A stretch of DNA of 64,000 nucleotides from NCBI GenBank assembly GCA_964030785.1, contig OZ034968.1:50165230-50229229 (forward strand), written 5' to 3'. The notes under the pieces were generated by a model. The model was not told the DNA's origin. It searched no databases and saw only the letters and a program-made list of their open reading frames with translations. Shown here one piece after another: positions 44,477-54,793 of this stretch (position 1 is the stretch's first letter; each line of letters begins with the position of its first letter). This stretch comes from Siderastrea siderea. Lineage: Eukaryota; Cnidaria; Anthozoa; Scleractinia; Rhizangiidae. The position numbers and the translations under genes were made by a program.

Positions 44477-45368
44477 TGACACCTGCTGTTGTGGAGAAAG
44501 TGCTCTGTGAGTTCCCAACAGCTACCAACTCCTCTCTTAGTATGGTTTCTATGATTATTAAGTCGCAGGTTAAAAGCTGTTGCGCTCTTCCCTACATATT
44601 GCAACCTACAAACCCTACACTCAGTTATGTAAGTCACAAAGGTTGATTGGCAATTCGTTATACGGAACATGCCAAACACGCTGCTGTCCTGCCGTGTGCC
44701 TGTAAAAGAAGAGGTCTTTGTTTATAAGTGTACACCAGCTACATTTCAGTTTGTTGCAAGGTTCACAGATACCCATTGTGGTGGTGTGAGCCCCAGTGGT
44801 TTTGCCTCTCAATTTAGTGCTGACAAGTATCTCTCACAGACTTTTGGGTCACCTATAAGCAATTAAGCTCATTCTTTAAATTTAAGAGGCAGTCTTTCTT
44901 TTGATTGGAGGAAGTGCCAGTTTCTGTTAGCTATTTCAGCAATATACGAGGTGTGTGGGTTGTATGTAGTTACTAGGGGTATGTGTGTAGTGGTGCGCCT
45001 TTCTCTAGCCTGCAAACACTCCTCCTGTGTTAGTGAGAGAACTTTTCGCATTTCTGATAGCACCCTATCTTTTTTGTAGCCACAAATGATGGAAAAATTG
45101 GAGTATTCCAATATTCTTTGCTCTAGTATGTGTGTTGATGAGCAAATCCTCCAAAGTCTTGAGGCTTGACTGTATGGTATACTGTACGGTAAATGTGGTG
45201 GGTGCGCCGAAGTCCAATGTAGGTATGGTTGGGTATCCGTTGGTTTCTGGTAAGCATCTGTGCTGATGTTGCTCTGTGTCCTTAGTTATCTTGGTATCTA
45301 AGAAGTTTACCGAATTGTAGGACGATGCTTCGAGCCAACAAAGGTGCCACAACACCAGGAGGATCTCA

Positions 45369-45664
45369 TAAATAAATAAATAAATAAATATCTTTTATTT
45401 ACCCTCGGCAAGTGTTTATAGCAAATTGCTAGTGGGGCCGAGCATTTAACAAACAAACGAAACAAATATTGTAAATGGAACATAACATGTTAAAAATCCC
45501 AACTGGTGGGAGGCAAACCAGTTGGCTATATACAAGCGCAGCCGAAGGATTTATAACTCGGGACAACCGAGAAACAAATCCATGAACTGCTCAGAGTGGG
45601 ATTCGAACCGGGGACCCACGGACTCGAAGTCCAACACCCTAACCACTCGGCCACCCTGCCACCC
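45369..45664 (-). mobile_element. tRNA-derived SINE
   Basis: The minus-strand head has A box TGGCCGAGTGGT and B box GGTTCGAATCC with tRNA-like spacing (about 45585-45664), a loop CTTCGAG, and no credible 3' acceptor partner. The body ends in a TTTA/AAATA tandem tail (45369-45393). The layout is that of a SINE with a class II tRNA head. Confidence 0.75.
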
Positions 45665-45701
45665 ATGAGACTCTCAGTCCAGACCACAACGTGTAGTATT
45701 G

Positions 45702-46208
45702 ATATAAAGTGAAGAAAGGTCGAGGGGGGACAACTTCTGACGTTAAAAATGCTTAAAAAGTGAAAATTTAATAAAACGCTTCGGTCTTAGACCTTTGACA
45801 TCAGTCACATCAGGGATTTTGTTGCGTTCTTTACTGGGGCTGCTTGTTTTGCTTGGTGATATCCACATTAAACTTGTACTGCATGTTCGTAAGTATCCAA
45901 ATAATACACGTCTTTTTTTCCCCTCATGTGATGTATGTGGAGAATTTAAGTTCCGCATTGTTTTAAGTAATTTTTATTTTTAAAGCGCATTCAACTTGTA
46001 GCTGTCATACATTAATTAACACGTTCTTTTGTTATCTTTTCATATTACGTTATCAATATCATTATCACTAGAGCTGTATAAGCATTTTAATTTCTATTCT
46101 GCACTGTAACTGATGAAGGTCTAAGACCAAAATGGTTTATTAGATTTTTACGTTTTAAGCTTTTTTGACATCAGAAGTTGTCCGTCTTTGACCTTTCTTG
46201 ACTTTTAT
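45702..46208. repeat. Inverted-repeat element with ~95-bp arms
   Basis: The left arm 45702-45800 and right arm 46110-46208 are diverged inverted copies sharing GGTCTAAGACC, TTTATTA, CAGAAGTTGTCC and GACCTTTCTT. Each arm has a stem GGTC-TAA-GACC beside ACTGATG and GAA/AAA, so both may be degenerate hammerhead remnants from Penelope-type terminal repeats. The middle is non-coding. Confidence 0.6.
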
Positions 46209-46500
46209 ATATATTATGTATACACCTATTTCAGTTAAGGTTGCTTCAGTGATGCATGATCCATGATCCTTGTTTCATAGATCGCAAAGCAATATCATAT
46301 TTACTATAAATAAATGTAATGATCGCTTTTCTCACTGAAGGCACTGTAGGACAAAACCAAATCATAAAAATATACATTTGTTCTTGCTTTAGGGCTAATA
46401 GCTAGAGAAAAGCAGTCATAAATTTAACGATCATGGTGCACTGCGGTCTATGAAACATGTGTCACTGAAGCAACCTTTTTTGAAATAGGTATATACTGTA

Positions 46501-47016
46501 TGTATATATACACCCATTTAAAAAAAAATTGTGACTTGAAAAATATATATTTTTATTATATAGACAAGAGTGTTTTAGTGGAAAATAGAAAACTTGTAAA
46601 GTTCATACGAAACTACATCCGGGACTCGAGTGGGGTATTTTGCATATCCTCACTAGTGAGGGTATTGATGACGTCATGTCCCACTTTCATGCTGTTGTTT
46701 GTGTAAAACTACTCTTGTCTATATAATAAAAAGAAAATTACAAGTTGGCTTGAAGATATGAATTTTATTTTCGAGTGGTAAGAACAATATTTTACTCCCT
46801 CACTGCGCTCGTTTGTCAAATATTGTTTTTACCACTCGAAAATAAAATTCATATCTTTGCGCCGCCGTGTAATATCCTCTATATACGTATATATATCTTT
46901 TGTCTATACATCGCAAAAACAAAAGATGAAATATGAAAACAAAAGAGAAATATACATTGTACATATATTTTTCAAGTCGCAATTTTTTTTTAAATAGGTG
47001 TATATGTACATATACA
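46501..47016. mobile_element. Nested fold-back MITE
   Basis: Outer arms 46501-46552 and 46968-47016 (TTTAAAAAAAAATTGTGACTTG and inverse) enclose an inner hairpin with 41-bp arms (46754-46794, 46817-46857; ATATGAATTTTATTTTCGAG and inverse) around CTCACTGCGCTCG. Frames through it are by-products. Confidence 0.8.
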
Positions 47017-47215
47017 TTTTTTGTTGGAAATGAATTTTTGCTTGGAGTGGTAATTTAGAACTGAAATGACATGCCAATATCAATGTGATCCTAACCCAAA
47101 CTCCACCAGTTAGATTGTCATTCATGTTGTTTTCTCTCCTACCTCACATTCACTGCCCATCTTGAATCTTATTAAAACATGTACTGATGTACCATTTTCC
47201 GTTTTCTGCTATTAG

Positions 47216-47404
47216 GAAAATGCAAACTGGATTCTCACCAAACATTATAAATATGTGCAGTGTGAAACAACTGACAACATAATGCCATGGAATGTGCTGA
47301 AGACACGTTGTGAAAAGTTTGATGATGAAACTCTTAAAGTTCTCTTGGCCTCTTTACAGAAGCAAAGTAAAGCAGTGTTATTTGTCACACCAGAAGGCGA
47401 GAAG
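47216..47404 (+). CDS. CHMP7: CHMP7, probable exon 2 (winged-helix 2)
   Basis: Sixty-three codons after a polypyrimidine run and CTATTAG. The exon opens ENANWILTKHYKYVQC, which follows directly and gap-free on the exon 1 ending FVLVDEAK when aligned to CHMP7 from vertebrates (the ...LLKEKAEEVYRLY region). Then come LKTRCEKFDDETLKVLLASL and a conserved VTPEGEK. The 3' end AAG|GTTTGC is a weak donor in phase 0; the frame stays open only to a TAA 15 bp further. The domain would complete the ESCRT-II-like half of CHMP7, which binds membrane and partners. The Snf7-like ESCRT-III half is expected downstream but was not found in this window. Confidence 0.72.
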
Positions 47405-47954
47405 GTTTGCACACTTAAATTATAAATGTTATTTTGTACAGAATATGATTTTTTAGTGCATCAACTATTAGCTTGCTTCCTTTTCCAGTTATACCTACCC
47501 TTGAAGCAAGTTCTTGTTTAGTGGTTCAACTTGTTTTAAGCTTTTGTCTAGAGAAAATGCTGTGATACTCTCTCCAATCTCAATGTGACAGCTTCACATC
47601 GCAGCCAAGGCGCATTACATGTGAACTCTATTCCAAAGAAACTTCAAGATCTTCTTAATTCTACATGCCATTTGGCAAGAACCTAATAATTGACACCAGT
47701 GAACATTGGAGTGTTGCTGTGCAGTGAGAGCTATCAGAATTTTTCATGTTTACTTAACTGAAAAAGTTGTTCATCAACAACAGCAACAATCTTTCTTGAA
47801 CAGCAAAATTACAGTGAGTGAGAAAAATAATTGCCCTCCCCAAGCAGCATAATTATGTGCTAATATTTGGGGTGGGAACAAGACAACCCATTATAACAAA
47901 TAGAAGTTAAAGATATATAGTAAATAATAAATAAGCAACAAAAGAAAAGAGTAT
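47405..47954 (+). other. CHMP7 intron 2 start, no gene
   Basis: Non-coding sequence between exon 2 and the next LINE. Nothing recognisable. Confidence 0.5.
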
Positions 47955-49292
47955 TAAGGCCAACCCTGAGCTCTCAGCAAAGATACTACAGCCTTTGTGC
48001 AGTGTGGGAAGGGAAAGAGGTACCAGATGACTGGACTAAGGGGGTAATCATTAGGGTCCCCAAGAAAGGTGCTCTGTGCTACTGTAATAATTGGCATGGT
48101 ATTACTATCCTGTCCATCCCAAGCAAGATTCATCAGGATCATCATTCAGCGCATCTCTCACGCAGTTGACGAGCAGCTGAGAAAGGAGCAAGCCAGATTC
48201 CATAAAGGAAGAGGATGTGCTGACCAAATTTCACCTTACGCAACATAATAGAGCAGTGCGTGGAATGGCAAAGAAAACTATACATCAACTTTGTGGACTT
48301 CCAGAAGGCCTTTGATGCGTCTGTGGCGCATCCTTTGAGCCTATGGTATCCCACATCAGCTTTGAGGTCAACACTGGTGTGCGACAGGGATGTGTGATTT
48401 CGGCATTTCTCTTTAATATAGCCATCGACTGGGTGATGCGATGCACCACAGAAGACCAGCCGAGAGGCACCAGGTGGACCCTCTCCTCTACCCTGGAAAA
48501 TATGGATTATGTGGATGATATTAGGCTCCTCTCTCACACCCACAGACACATGCAGGAGAAGACCAGCCGACTTAGCACATATGCACACCAGGTAGGACTA
48601 AGCATCAGCCTCAAGAAAACCGAAGTATGACTCTTAACACCCGCAATTCGGCTCCCATCAAGGTAGAGGGAGAAGACATCCCGCAACTGAACAGTTCACT
48701 TACCTAGGCAGCATCATCAGACATGGCGGAGGAGCTGGCAGTGACTTCCAGAGCCGACTTAACAAAGCTAGGAATGTCTTCAGGATGCTCAACAACGTGT
48801 GGCGGTCCACCCAGTACAGTAACCGCACCAAGCCCAAACTACAGAGCTGTGTTTTGTCAACACTCCTGTATGAACCAGGGTGCTGGCGAATTATAGAGAG
48901 TGAGTGACCTGACGAAACTGTCTACCTTCACACCAAAAGCCTACGGAAAATTCATTGCATTTTCTGGCCACGGACCATCTCAAACAAAGATCTGCTTATG
49001 CAGTGTAGTCAGGAAAGCATGAGTACCATCATCATGCAAAAAAATTGGAGGTGGTTGGGTCATGTCATCAGACAGGAGGATGGTTCGATCACAAAGACTG
49101 CCCTTCACTGGGCCCTGGAAAGTAATTGAGACGAGGTAGGCCCAAGATGACGTGGCGGAGAACAGTGGAGTCAGAAATGAAGATCCGGACCCCAGCTTGG
49201 GCACCATCGAGAAATTGGCCAAACACAGACAGAAGTGGAAGTCCTTTGTTGCTGCCCTACATGCCAGTGGGCATAATGAGTAGTAACTACTA
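47955..49292 (+). mobile_element. RTE-like LINE, decayed
   Basis: Reverse-transcriptase blocks in changing frames: VPDDWTKGVIIRVPKKGAL near 48025, NIIEQCVEWQRKLYINFVDF near 48245-48300, FEVNTGVRQGCVISAFLFNI near 48360, the catalytic box DYVDDIRLLSHT near 48505 (both Asp kept), LSTYAHQVGLSISLKKTEV, and WRWLGHVIRQ near 49045. A piece between KAFD and the FEVNTGVRQG block is deleted. The 3' end is a CTAA tandem (ACTAACTAACTAAC at about 49288-49302), as usual for RTE-type elements; the clade call is tentative. Many stops. Confidence 0.7.
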
Positions 49293-49308
49293 ACTAACTA
49301 ACATTATA

Positions 49309-49444
49309 GTACAACGCTAAATTTTGGCCAGCTCCCATTGGTCAAAATCGATCACGCGACGCGATAGTGTCTCTCCTCAGCGGGCGCCTATCAGCAGATA
49401 GTGCCCGTTTCTGGCAATTTTCGCTCAAAATTAGCGTTGTACAA
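49309..49444. mobile_element. Short MITE (~136 bp)
   Basis: GTACAACGCTAAATTTTG at the left and CAAAATTAGCGTTGTAC at the right are inverted, with TA outside each end. Confidence 0.65.
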
Positions 49445-49447
49445 TAA

Positions 49448-49626
49448 AAACAATAGAGTCCTTCTGTTTCAGGCCCTATGTGTGATAGGTTCCCCCGGAA
49501 ATTTGATGTTCAAACTTCATATAAGCCTTCGAACTACGTTCTCGGGCTAAAATGTGTTGTGAACATCAAATTTCCTTGGGCAACCTATCACATGTTAGTG
49601 CCTTCAACAGAAGAACTCTATTGTTT
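49448..49626. mobile_element. Fold-back MITE (~178 bp)
   Basis: Arms of about 65 bp: left ACAATAGAGTCCTTCTGTT...GAAATTTGATGTTCA, right the diverged inverse (TGAACATCAAATTTCC...ACTCTATTGTT). Directly adjacent to the previous MITE. Confidence 0.75.
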
Positions 49627-49949
49627 AAATAGAACATGATTTACACAGACTGAGAGACTTAACAGGACAAACTGCCATTTCAGCTCGACTCATTTAATTC
49701 TTGGTCATTTCCCTTGTTTATCTGAAGAGAATCATCTCTTTTTAGTAGTTTGAAAACTCACTTTGGGTAGTGAAATTTTTGATAATAAGGCTGGGCAAAA
49801 AGGTGTCTGTGACATCATTAATACATCATTTGTATGTATGATCGCTGCTTATAGAGAGCAGGGAGCAAACTGAGACTGGATCAACTTGGACCACTTGTAC
49901 TGGTTGGATTAAATCCGGGTGACTGGAGTAAATGCCAAAGAGCAGTAGT

Positions 49950-50125
49950 TGTGAAGAGCTCCACTGTTTCTGAGCACGCCAATAGGACCAGCCACCAACT
50001 GCTTTGGAAGGAGGTAAAGTTTATTGATCAAGACACACACCAGTACACCTGTAGGGTCAAGGAAGCTATCCACGTAAGACTTTTATCGATTGCCATCGAT
50101 TTCCAAGAGCAATCCATAGCTTAAT
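49950..50125 (+). mobile_element. Penelope-like GIY-YIG C-terminal fragment
   Basis: A frame with SSTVSEHANRTSHQLLW, KFIDQDTHQYTCRVKEAIHV matches the segment after the GIY-YIG core, including the Glu of KEAI. The GIY-YIG core itself is missing. Short remnant. Confidence 0.55.
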
Positions 50126-50230
50126 TGGTATTGATTTGTTGCAAATTTTTTTTCCGTTTCACAGTCTACAAGCCGACGGAAAAGGCGCTACATATCACAT
50201 CTTTTCACGTACAGATTGTCAACAGAGGGG

Positions 50231-50400
50231 CAAGCCTGATTTTTTCAGGCTTTCTTTTCGCAACTGCATAAGTTGCGTTAATAACTGCGAGGATCTTCTT
50301 TACATTTATTTCTTCATTCCGCAGTTCAAATATATGAATTTCATATGTTCATAATTTCAGATTTTATTTCATTCCGCGGAATGTTAACAGGAGAATATGA
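50231..50400 (+). repeat. Conserved hairpin module, copy 1
   Basis: Hairpin AAGCCTGA-TTTTT-TCAGGCTT (50232-50252), then CGCAACT-GCATA-AGTTGCG (50259-50277), then ACTGCGAGGATCTTC. A relative at 62749-62833 keeps both stems with changed bases. It resembles a short repeat I remember as common in corals. Confidence 0.6.
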
Positions 50401-50459
50401 CCTATTTTTCTCTCTCTTCTGTCGCTTTATAGATCTTAAGCAAACATGACGGAGACAAT

Positions 50460-50747
50460 TTCAATTTTTCCGGTGAAAACAAGCTTATTTTTAATATGGA
50501 CATTACTTCTTTATATACTGTATTTCCCAATAACGAAGGACTTCAGACACATCAGTTTTTCTTTGACCAGCGTACTATTAAAGAACCCAGCTTGGAAACA
50601 CTGCTCCATTTAGCCAAACTAGTTTTGACACTGAACTGCTTTTCATTTGCCGATAACCATTACAAACAGGTCAACGGTGTCGTTATGGGTACCAAAATGG
50701 GACCTAGCTACACCAATCTTTTCATCAAAAATCAATTTTTCAACTAA
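50460..50747 (+). mobile_element. Penelope-like reverse transcriptase fragment
   Basis: A frame with IFNMDITSLYTVFPNNEG, LAKLVLTLNCFSFADNHYKQ and VNGVVMGTKMGPSYTNLF matches the palm region of Penelope-type RT, starting at the first catalytic Asp and ending before the second box. It is truncated by the CGAGAT-rich element at 50768. Confidence 0.75.
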
Positions 50748-50767
50748 TTTACCCTTGTGAAAATTTT

Positions 50768-51056
50768 TTCCGAGATCTCGGCGAGATCGCGGCGCGTTTT
50801 TGGCCGCCGAGATTTCCTCATCTCGCCACGATCTCGGCACTGCGCCGAGATCACGGCCGAGATTGCGGTGTGATATTGACGCGAGATCGCGGTGAGATAC
50901 GGAAAGTCTTGGCGGCCAAAAACTCGCTGCGATCTCGCCGCGATTCTCGCCGAGATGCGGGAAATCTTGGCAGCCAAAAACTCGCTGCGATCTCGCCGCC
51001 ATTCTCGCGGAATCTCGGCGGCCAAAAACGCGCCGCGATCTCGCTGAGATCGAACA
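50768..51056. mobile_element. GC-rich fold-back built of CGAGATC words
   Basis: Outer 45-bp arms are inverted copies (GGCGCGTTTTTGGCCGCCGA at left, TCGGCGGCCAAAAACGCGCC at right). The interior has two direct ~65-bp copies of GCCAAAAACTCGCTGCGATC. Nearly all of it consists of CGAGATC/GATCTCG words. It stands out sharply in GC content from its neighbours. Confidence 0.8.
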
Positions 51057-52560
51057 GGAAGAGTTTGATGGTGTTTTGAGCATTTTTGTGTTTGTTCGCA
51101 CTTGCATTTTATATGCTCACATGTAAACGATATGTGTTCTCGGTTCAGGGAGAGCGATTTATTTGTAGTCAAGACAAAGTATTGAATAATGGCTGTGCAG
51201 AAACTCAGGTTTGTTCATCTAAGCAAGGAACTGACAAATTAAATCGGCAAATATTAGCAAATGTGGTGAATCTATCGAAAAACATCTGTCTGCGCCGCTT
51301 GCGCTTCAAACTCGTTTGTGAATGTAAACACTGAAATATGATCATGCAGCTATGAACAGGGATGACTATCTTCCGTTTTGGTGTAACCCTAACAATCCAA
51401 TAAATCAATCTAGTTAATAATCCTATTATTTTCCCTTATCTTGGTACTTTATTTTGGATAGTTCAATTGAAAACAAAAGGACCTTCTAAATGACAACAAC
51501 ATCTAATTAGACTGGATAAAGTGTTTTTGTGGCGTCTCCTTGTCTTGCACTGAGAAATTGGCTGCTCACCAAATTGTGGTCACGCAAATCTTGGGATTAT
51601 TTTGCCATGTACTGTGAACCTCGTGAAATATTTGATCGCAAAATTGGAGTTTGTTTTGCATCTAAAACTAGTTAAGAAGGAACCATTTTCAGTATAAGAT
51701 TCTGCAACTTGCTGCAAATTCTTAAATTTGTCAGACTTGTCACCTGACAGTTTACGCAAATCTGGGGAAGACGGCGAAAATCTTATTTCTGAACTCATGC
51801 AAAAAGAATGCTGAAGTTTTGGCTCATATCAAATTCGTTACCGGTAAGTTAGGTTATTTATACCTCATCCCCACACATTTTTACAGGAAAGTCAAGTGAA
51901 GATCATTTTTTTAAGCTTAATTAATATTCTCACGAAGGAGCGTGTTTCTGTGAAAGACCCGCAGTTTACTTGAGTGAAATCAACATCACCAATTAAAATA
52001 AAGGTCAACAGTCAGCTGACGAGATAAAAGGGGAAAAATCAAGGCAACTAAAAGCCGTGCATGCTGATGATGTTGTCTGAGAAAAGTGAAACTCACTGAC
52101 CTTTGTCTCACATTCATTCCTCAACTGTAGGTTTGTCCATAATATATAAGTTCATTCTCAGTACACTTCAGGTCCTTTAGTGTGGCCTGTTTAGTTGTGC
52201 AACAATTTCTTGTATATCTTTCAAAATGCTCTAGCTCTTGCTTTAAACTTGAAAGAACCATGTTGTTTTCCGTAGTAAAAAATAACAAGTTTAACATTTC
52301 AATTTTCTCCTGTACATTCAACAAAAAGAAGCCATTTTCTACTTCTGTAAGTTTTGTGGAAAAATTCTCGCATTTTTTGGGGCTTACGCGAGCACCGCTC
52401 GCCGATGGTGTGATTGAATCAACCAATCACATTGCCCCATTACCGGTAACACAACGGCGTTATTTTGAATGGAAAGTTAGCCTTCACAACAGAACTATGT
52501 CTTGGAAGAATTCTGGATAGATCACAGGCAGCCCAAGCTAAAGTTGAGAGCTACACATAA
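51057..52560. other. Unassigned; two minus-strand open frames
   Basis: Frame 52121-52426 (minus) encodes a coiled-coil-like, Glu/Leu-rich peptide; frame 51580-51798 (minus) begins with ATG and a Ser/Asp/Lys-rich stretch (FSPSSPDLRKLSGDKSDKF). They could be exons of an unknown host gene, but I found no convincing splice signals joining them. A CCAAT-type box and GCGAGCGGTGCTCGC palindrome near 52390-52430 could be promoter-like. Confidence 0.3.
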
Positions 52561-52579
52561 ATTAGACTGTTTTTTTTCC

Positions 52580-52631
52580 ACGCTATGCATGATAATGACA
52601 TCGGCACGCTATGCATAATAATGACATCGGC
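52580..52631. repeat. 26-bp tandem duplication
   Basis: ACGCTATGCATGATAATGAC followed by ATCGGC, repeated once with one change. Confidence 0.9.
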
Positions 52632-53279
52632 AACATTTAAGAATTTGCATGGAAATGCTACAAAATGTCTCAAATTGCCACAAATCAGAAAGAAGTCGAA
52701 ATAAAAATAATTTGCCTTATTTCATTGTTGTATTGGTCATTATCTGAGGGCTTCCTGGGCTGGTTTGAAGCTTTTTGGGCAAGGAATTGAGGTCTTTATT
52801 TTTCATGTTTGCTGAATGTTAAGAATTAAGTAAAGGCAGGAAACAGTTTTACACTGCACCTCACTTGAAGTTTGATAAATTCCATCACAATAAAAGAATC
52901 GTCCGACAACTTCAAAGGTGTATTCTTGGGTCTTTAACATACCTCTGTTCTTTCTCATGGGTTCCAGATCCTATTTTAAGCCGTCAAAAATCCCTCTTAA
53001 ATACGAAACTCATCTTTCCTGGTATGCGTTTTCATTTGAAGTGCACACATGGATCTTTGCGAGCCGCATTTCGATGACAAAATTTCGCTCAGCAGAGGAG
53101 AAGCTGAGTGAGATTGTCCACATGCAAAAGGCGGCAATAATCAAGGTCAAGGGGAGGTCAAGGTACTCAGTCATGCATTGGTACGGGTAGTTTTTTCACG
53201 GTCCGTAGAGGTTAACAAAAAGTTAGATTGTCTGTTTAAGCTCATCCCCTTGGTTCAAGATCAAGATCAAGTTAAAAGA

Positions 53280-53700
53280 GGAAATTGAAATCCTATAAAC
53301 GTCGCTTACATGGGCAGTGGATGAGATTAAAGACCTGAGAAAACTCCAGGCGAATACCGACTAGGAATCAAATGTGGTGTACATGTAAGAACAGCTAATT
53401 AAAGTGAATCAAGAACTCGACCTACTACAGCATTGCAGCATCAAGCTAGAAGCTCAGTCGAGAAGAAAAAATTCTTAAATGTCAAAAAAACCGAAATTAA
53501 TGGCAGCTTTAAAGGAACAGAAATTGTTTTGAAAAAAAAAAAACTGCTTGTTGATCATCTGAAAATGCCCAAAGAAGAGGTGGTGAATTTGGAATTTGAG
53601 AGAGTACACCGCATTCCCACACGCCGATCAGAGGAAAATGACCCTGAAAAGTCAAGACCCATTATAGCCAAAATAAGCTTTTATTAAGACAAGAGGCCCT
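53280..53700 (+). pseudogene. LINE ORF1 fragment (L1/Tx1 type)
   Basis: Remnants of the coiled coil (VDEIKDLRKLQANTD with flanking stops) lead into SIKLEAQSRRKN and then, in another frame, LVDHLKMPKEEVVNLEFERV, HRIPTRR and KSRPIIAKISFY. The latter is the RRM-like core of ORF1p. It differs from the LINE at 23890, so it is another subfamily. Truncated at both ends. Confidence 0.7.
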
Positions 53701-54028
53701 GTTAGGGGAGGTACCCAAGTCCTCCGTCTGAATTTCAAAACTAGTAATGTCGCAATTTCAGAACGTTCCAGTGTCGCCCGTCGGAATTTCGTAACTTGAC
53801 TTCCTTTTTTTCCCATTGACACTTGTCATTGCCTTTTGAATATGACATCCCATGCGCAACAACGCCGAATTAACAATGAGCACGAGAAAATTTCGCCTAT
53901 ATTCCTGGCACCTAGCATATTACAAGAAGAACAATGTAGTATAGACGTTTTAACTCTCAGTCAATTCAGTGTCTTGTAAAGCTAGCTGTAGGGGAAATTG
54001 AAAAAAAAAAGAGAAAAACAACTTGTGA
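53701..54028. other. No recognisable gene
   Basis: Short non-coding spacer with a poly-A run at about 54001. Confidence 0.5.
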
Positions 54029-54793
54029 ATGTTATATGCTAAAGGTCCAAGCGATTTGGATGAATGGCTGATCTCCCGGATGCGGTGCGTAAAAGCATTC
54101 CGCCAAAGACCACGCGTCTGCAGGGCTGTCATCTTCAGAATCTTGATCACTGTCCTCCTCACAACTCTCTACTCCTCTCTCGGGCAGAAGGTCTTCGATG
54201 TCATTTTGATATCTGAGAAATGTCTTGAATGATGCCTCACTCAGTTTGAGAACATTTGTCTCTCTCTGGAAATACCCTTCCTCTACTTTGCCCACTATGC
54301 CATCTCGATGAATGCTTACTCTTCCATGTAATCTAAACAGAAGACAGTCTTCAAATGAAGGAGCGAATAATTGAATTTCACAAAGAGAATTAAGTTCTTT
54401 GTCGCTGACGTCGGTTAGAATACTTCCTACAAAGAAGGGTCCTCTAAGCGAGAATCCACGAATATGATCGCGTTTCACTACCACTACACTATTAGCTTCA
54501 AATAAACATGCCCCTCCGCTAACTTGCTGCATCTCTGTGACCTCTGTATGTGTAGCTGTGATTTCGTTTGTCGCGGAAAAATCCAGAGGCCTTGGAAGAG
54601 GACCGGTGTCGTGTATGCGTACAGTGGAAGCGTCCCCACCTTGTCTTTTGTACTTTGGTTACGAACGCTCAGCTGGCGAACTGGTTTTCCAGTCCCTCAT
54701 CATCTTTTGATCCTCGTTGCTCATCTCCACGGAGGCTGGGTAAGGTATTGATGGCAAGTCTCGGAACTCACGGTGAACTCTCGGGTGCTTCAT
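54029..54793 (-). pseudogene. Unidentified frame B (acidic C-terminus)
   Basis: A minus-strand frame from ATG 54793-54791 continues to 54032 with one in-frame TAA at 54661-54659; the part after the stop is 209 codons including the end. It contains LFEANSVVVVKRDHI, a stretch rich in beta-type residues, and an acidic tail (ESCEEDSDQDSEDDS). I recognise no domain. Its start overlaps the end of frame A by 26 bp in a different frame, a compact arrangement more like a DNA virus or large transposon than an animal gene. Alternatively it is a retrocopy of an unknown gene. Confidence 0.45.

Larger units (their letters stand above)
42620..45355 (-). mobile_element. Penelope-like element, minus strand, split by two MITEs
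   Basis: Coding blocks lie at 44476-45355 and 43540-43696. From 5' to 3' on the minus strand: SVNFLDTKIT, then ILEYSNFSIICGYKKDRV, IPLVTTYNPHTSYI, a Cys-rich linker near 44750 (CEPCNKLKCSWC), the GIY-YIG core (TFVTYITECRVCRLQYVGKS, then FNLRLNNHR), HFLHNSRCHN, and after the nested MITE NFDNNITITI and REIFWQGRHHKLQPNELN. A 3' UTR with a hammerhead-like motif ends at an AT microsatellite near 42640. Several frame changes and stops are present, so it is dead. The RT domain is missing upstream, where a SINE sits. Confidence 0.75.
10114..47215 (+). other. CHMP7: CHMP7 intron 1 (inferred, about 37.1 kb)
   Basis: Bounded by GTAAGA at 10114 and CTATTAG ending at 47215. Exon 1 ends in codon phase 0 and the candidate exon 2 begins in phase 0, and the joined protein aligns gap-free to known CHMP7 at the junction. 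Nearly all of the interval is transposon-derived. Confidence 0.7.

Noticed and set aside
45585..45664. Functional tRNA gene on the minus strand
   Set aside because: No acceptor-stem partner and it is continuous with a SINE body and AAATA tail.
46500..46706. 68-codon frame in the AT-rich fold-back element
   Set aside because: Lies within inverted arms and hairpin; composition artefact.
50643..51107. 154-codon minus-strand Arg/Ser-rich frame
   Set aside because: Encoded by CGAGATC words of the fold-back element; low-complexity by-product.
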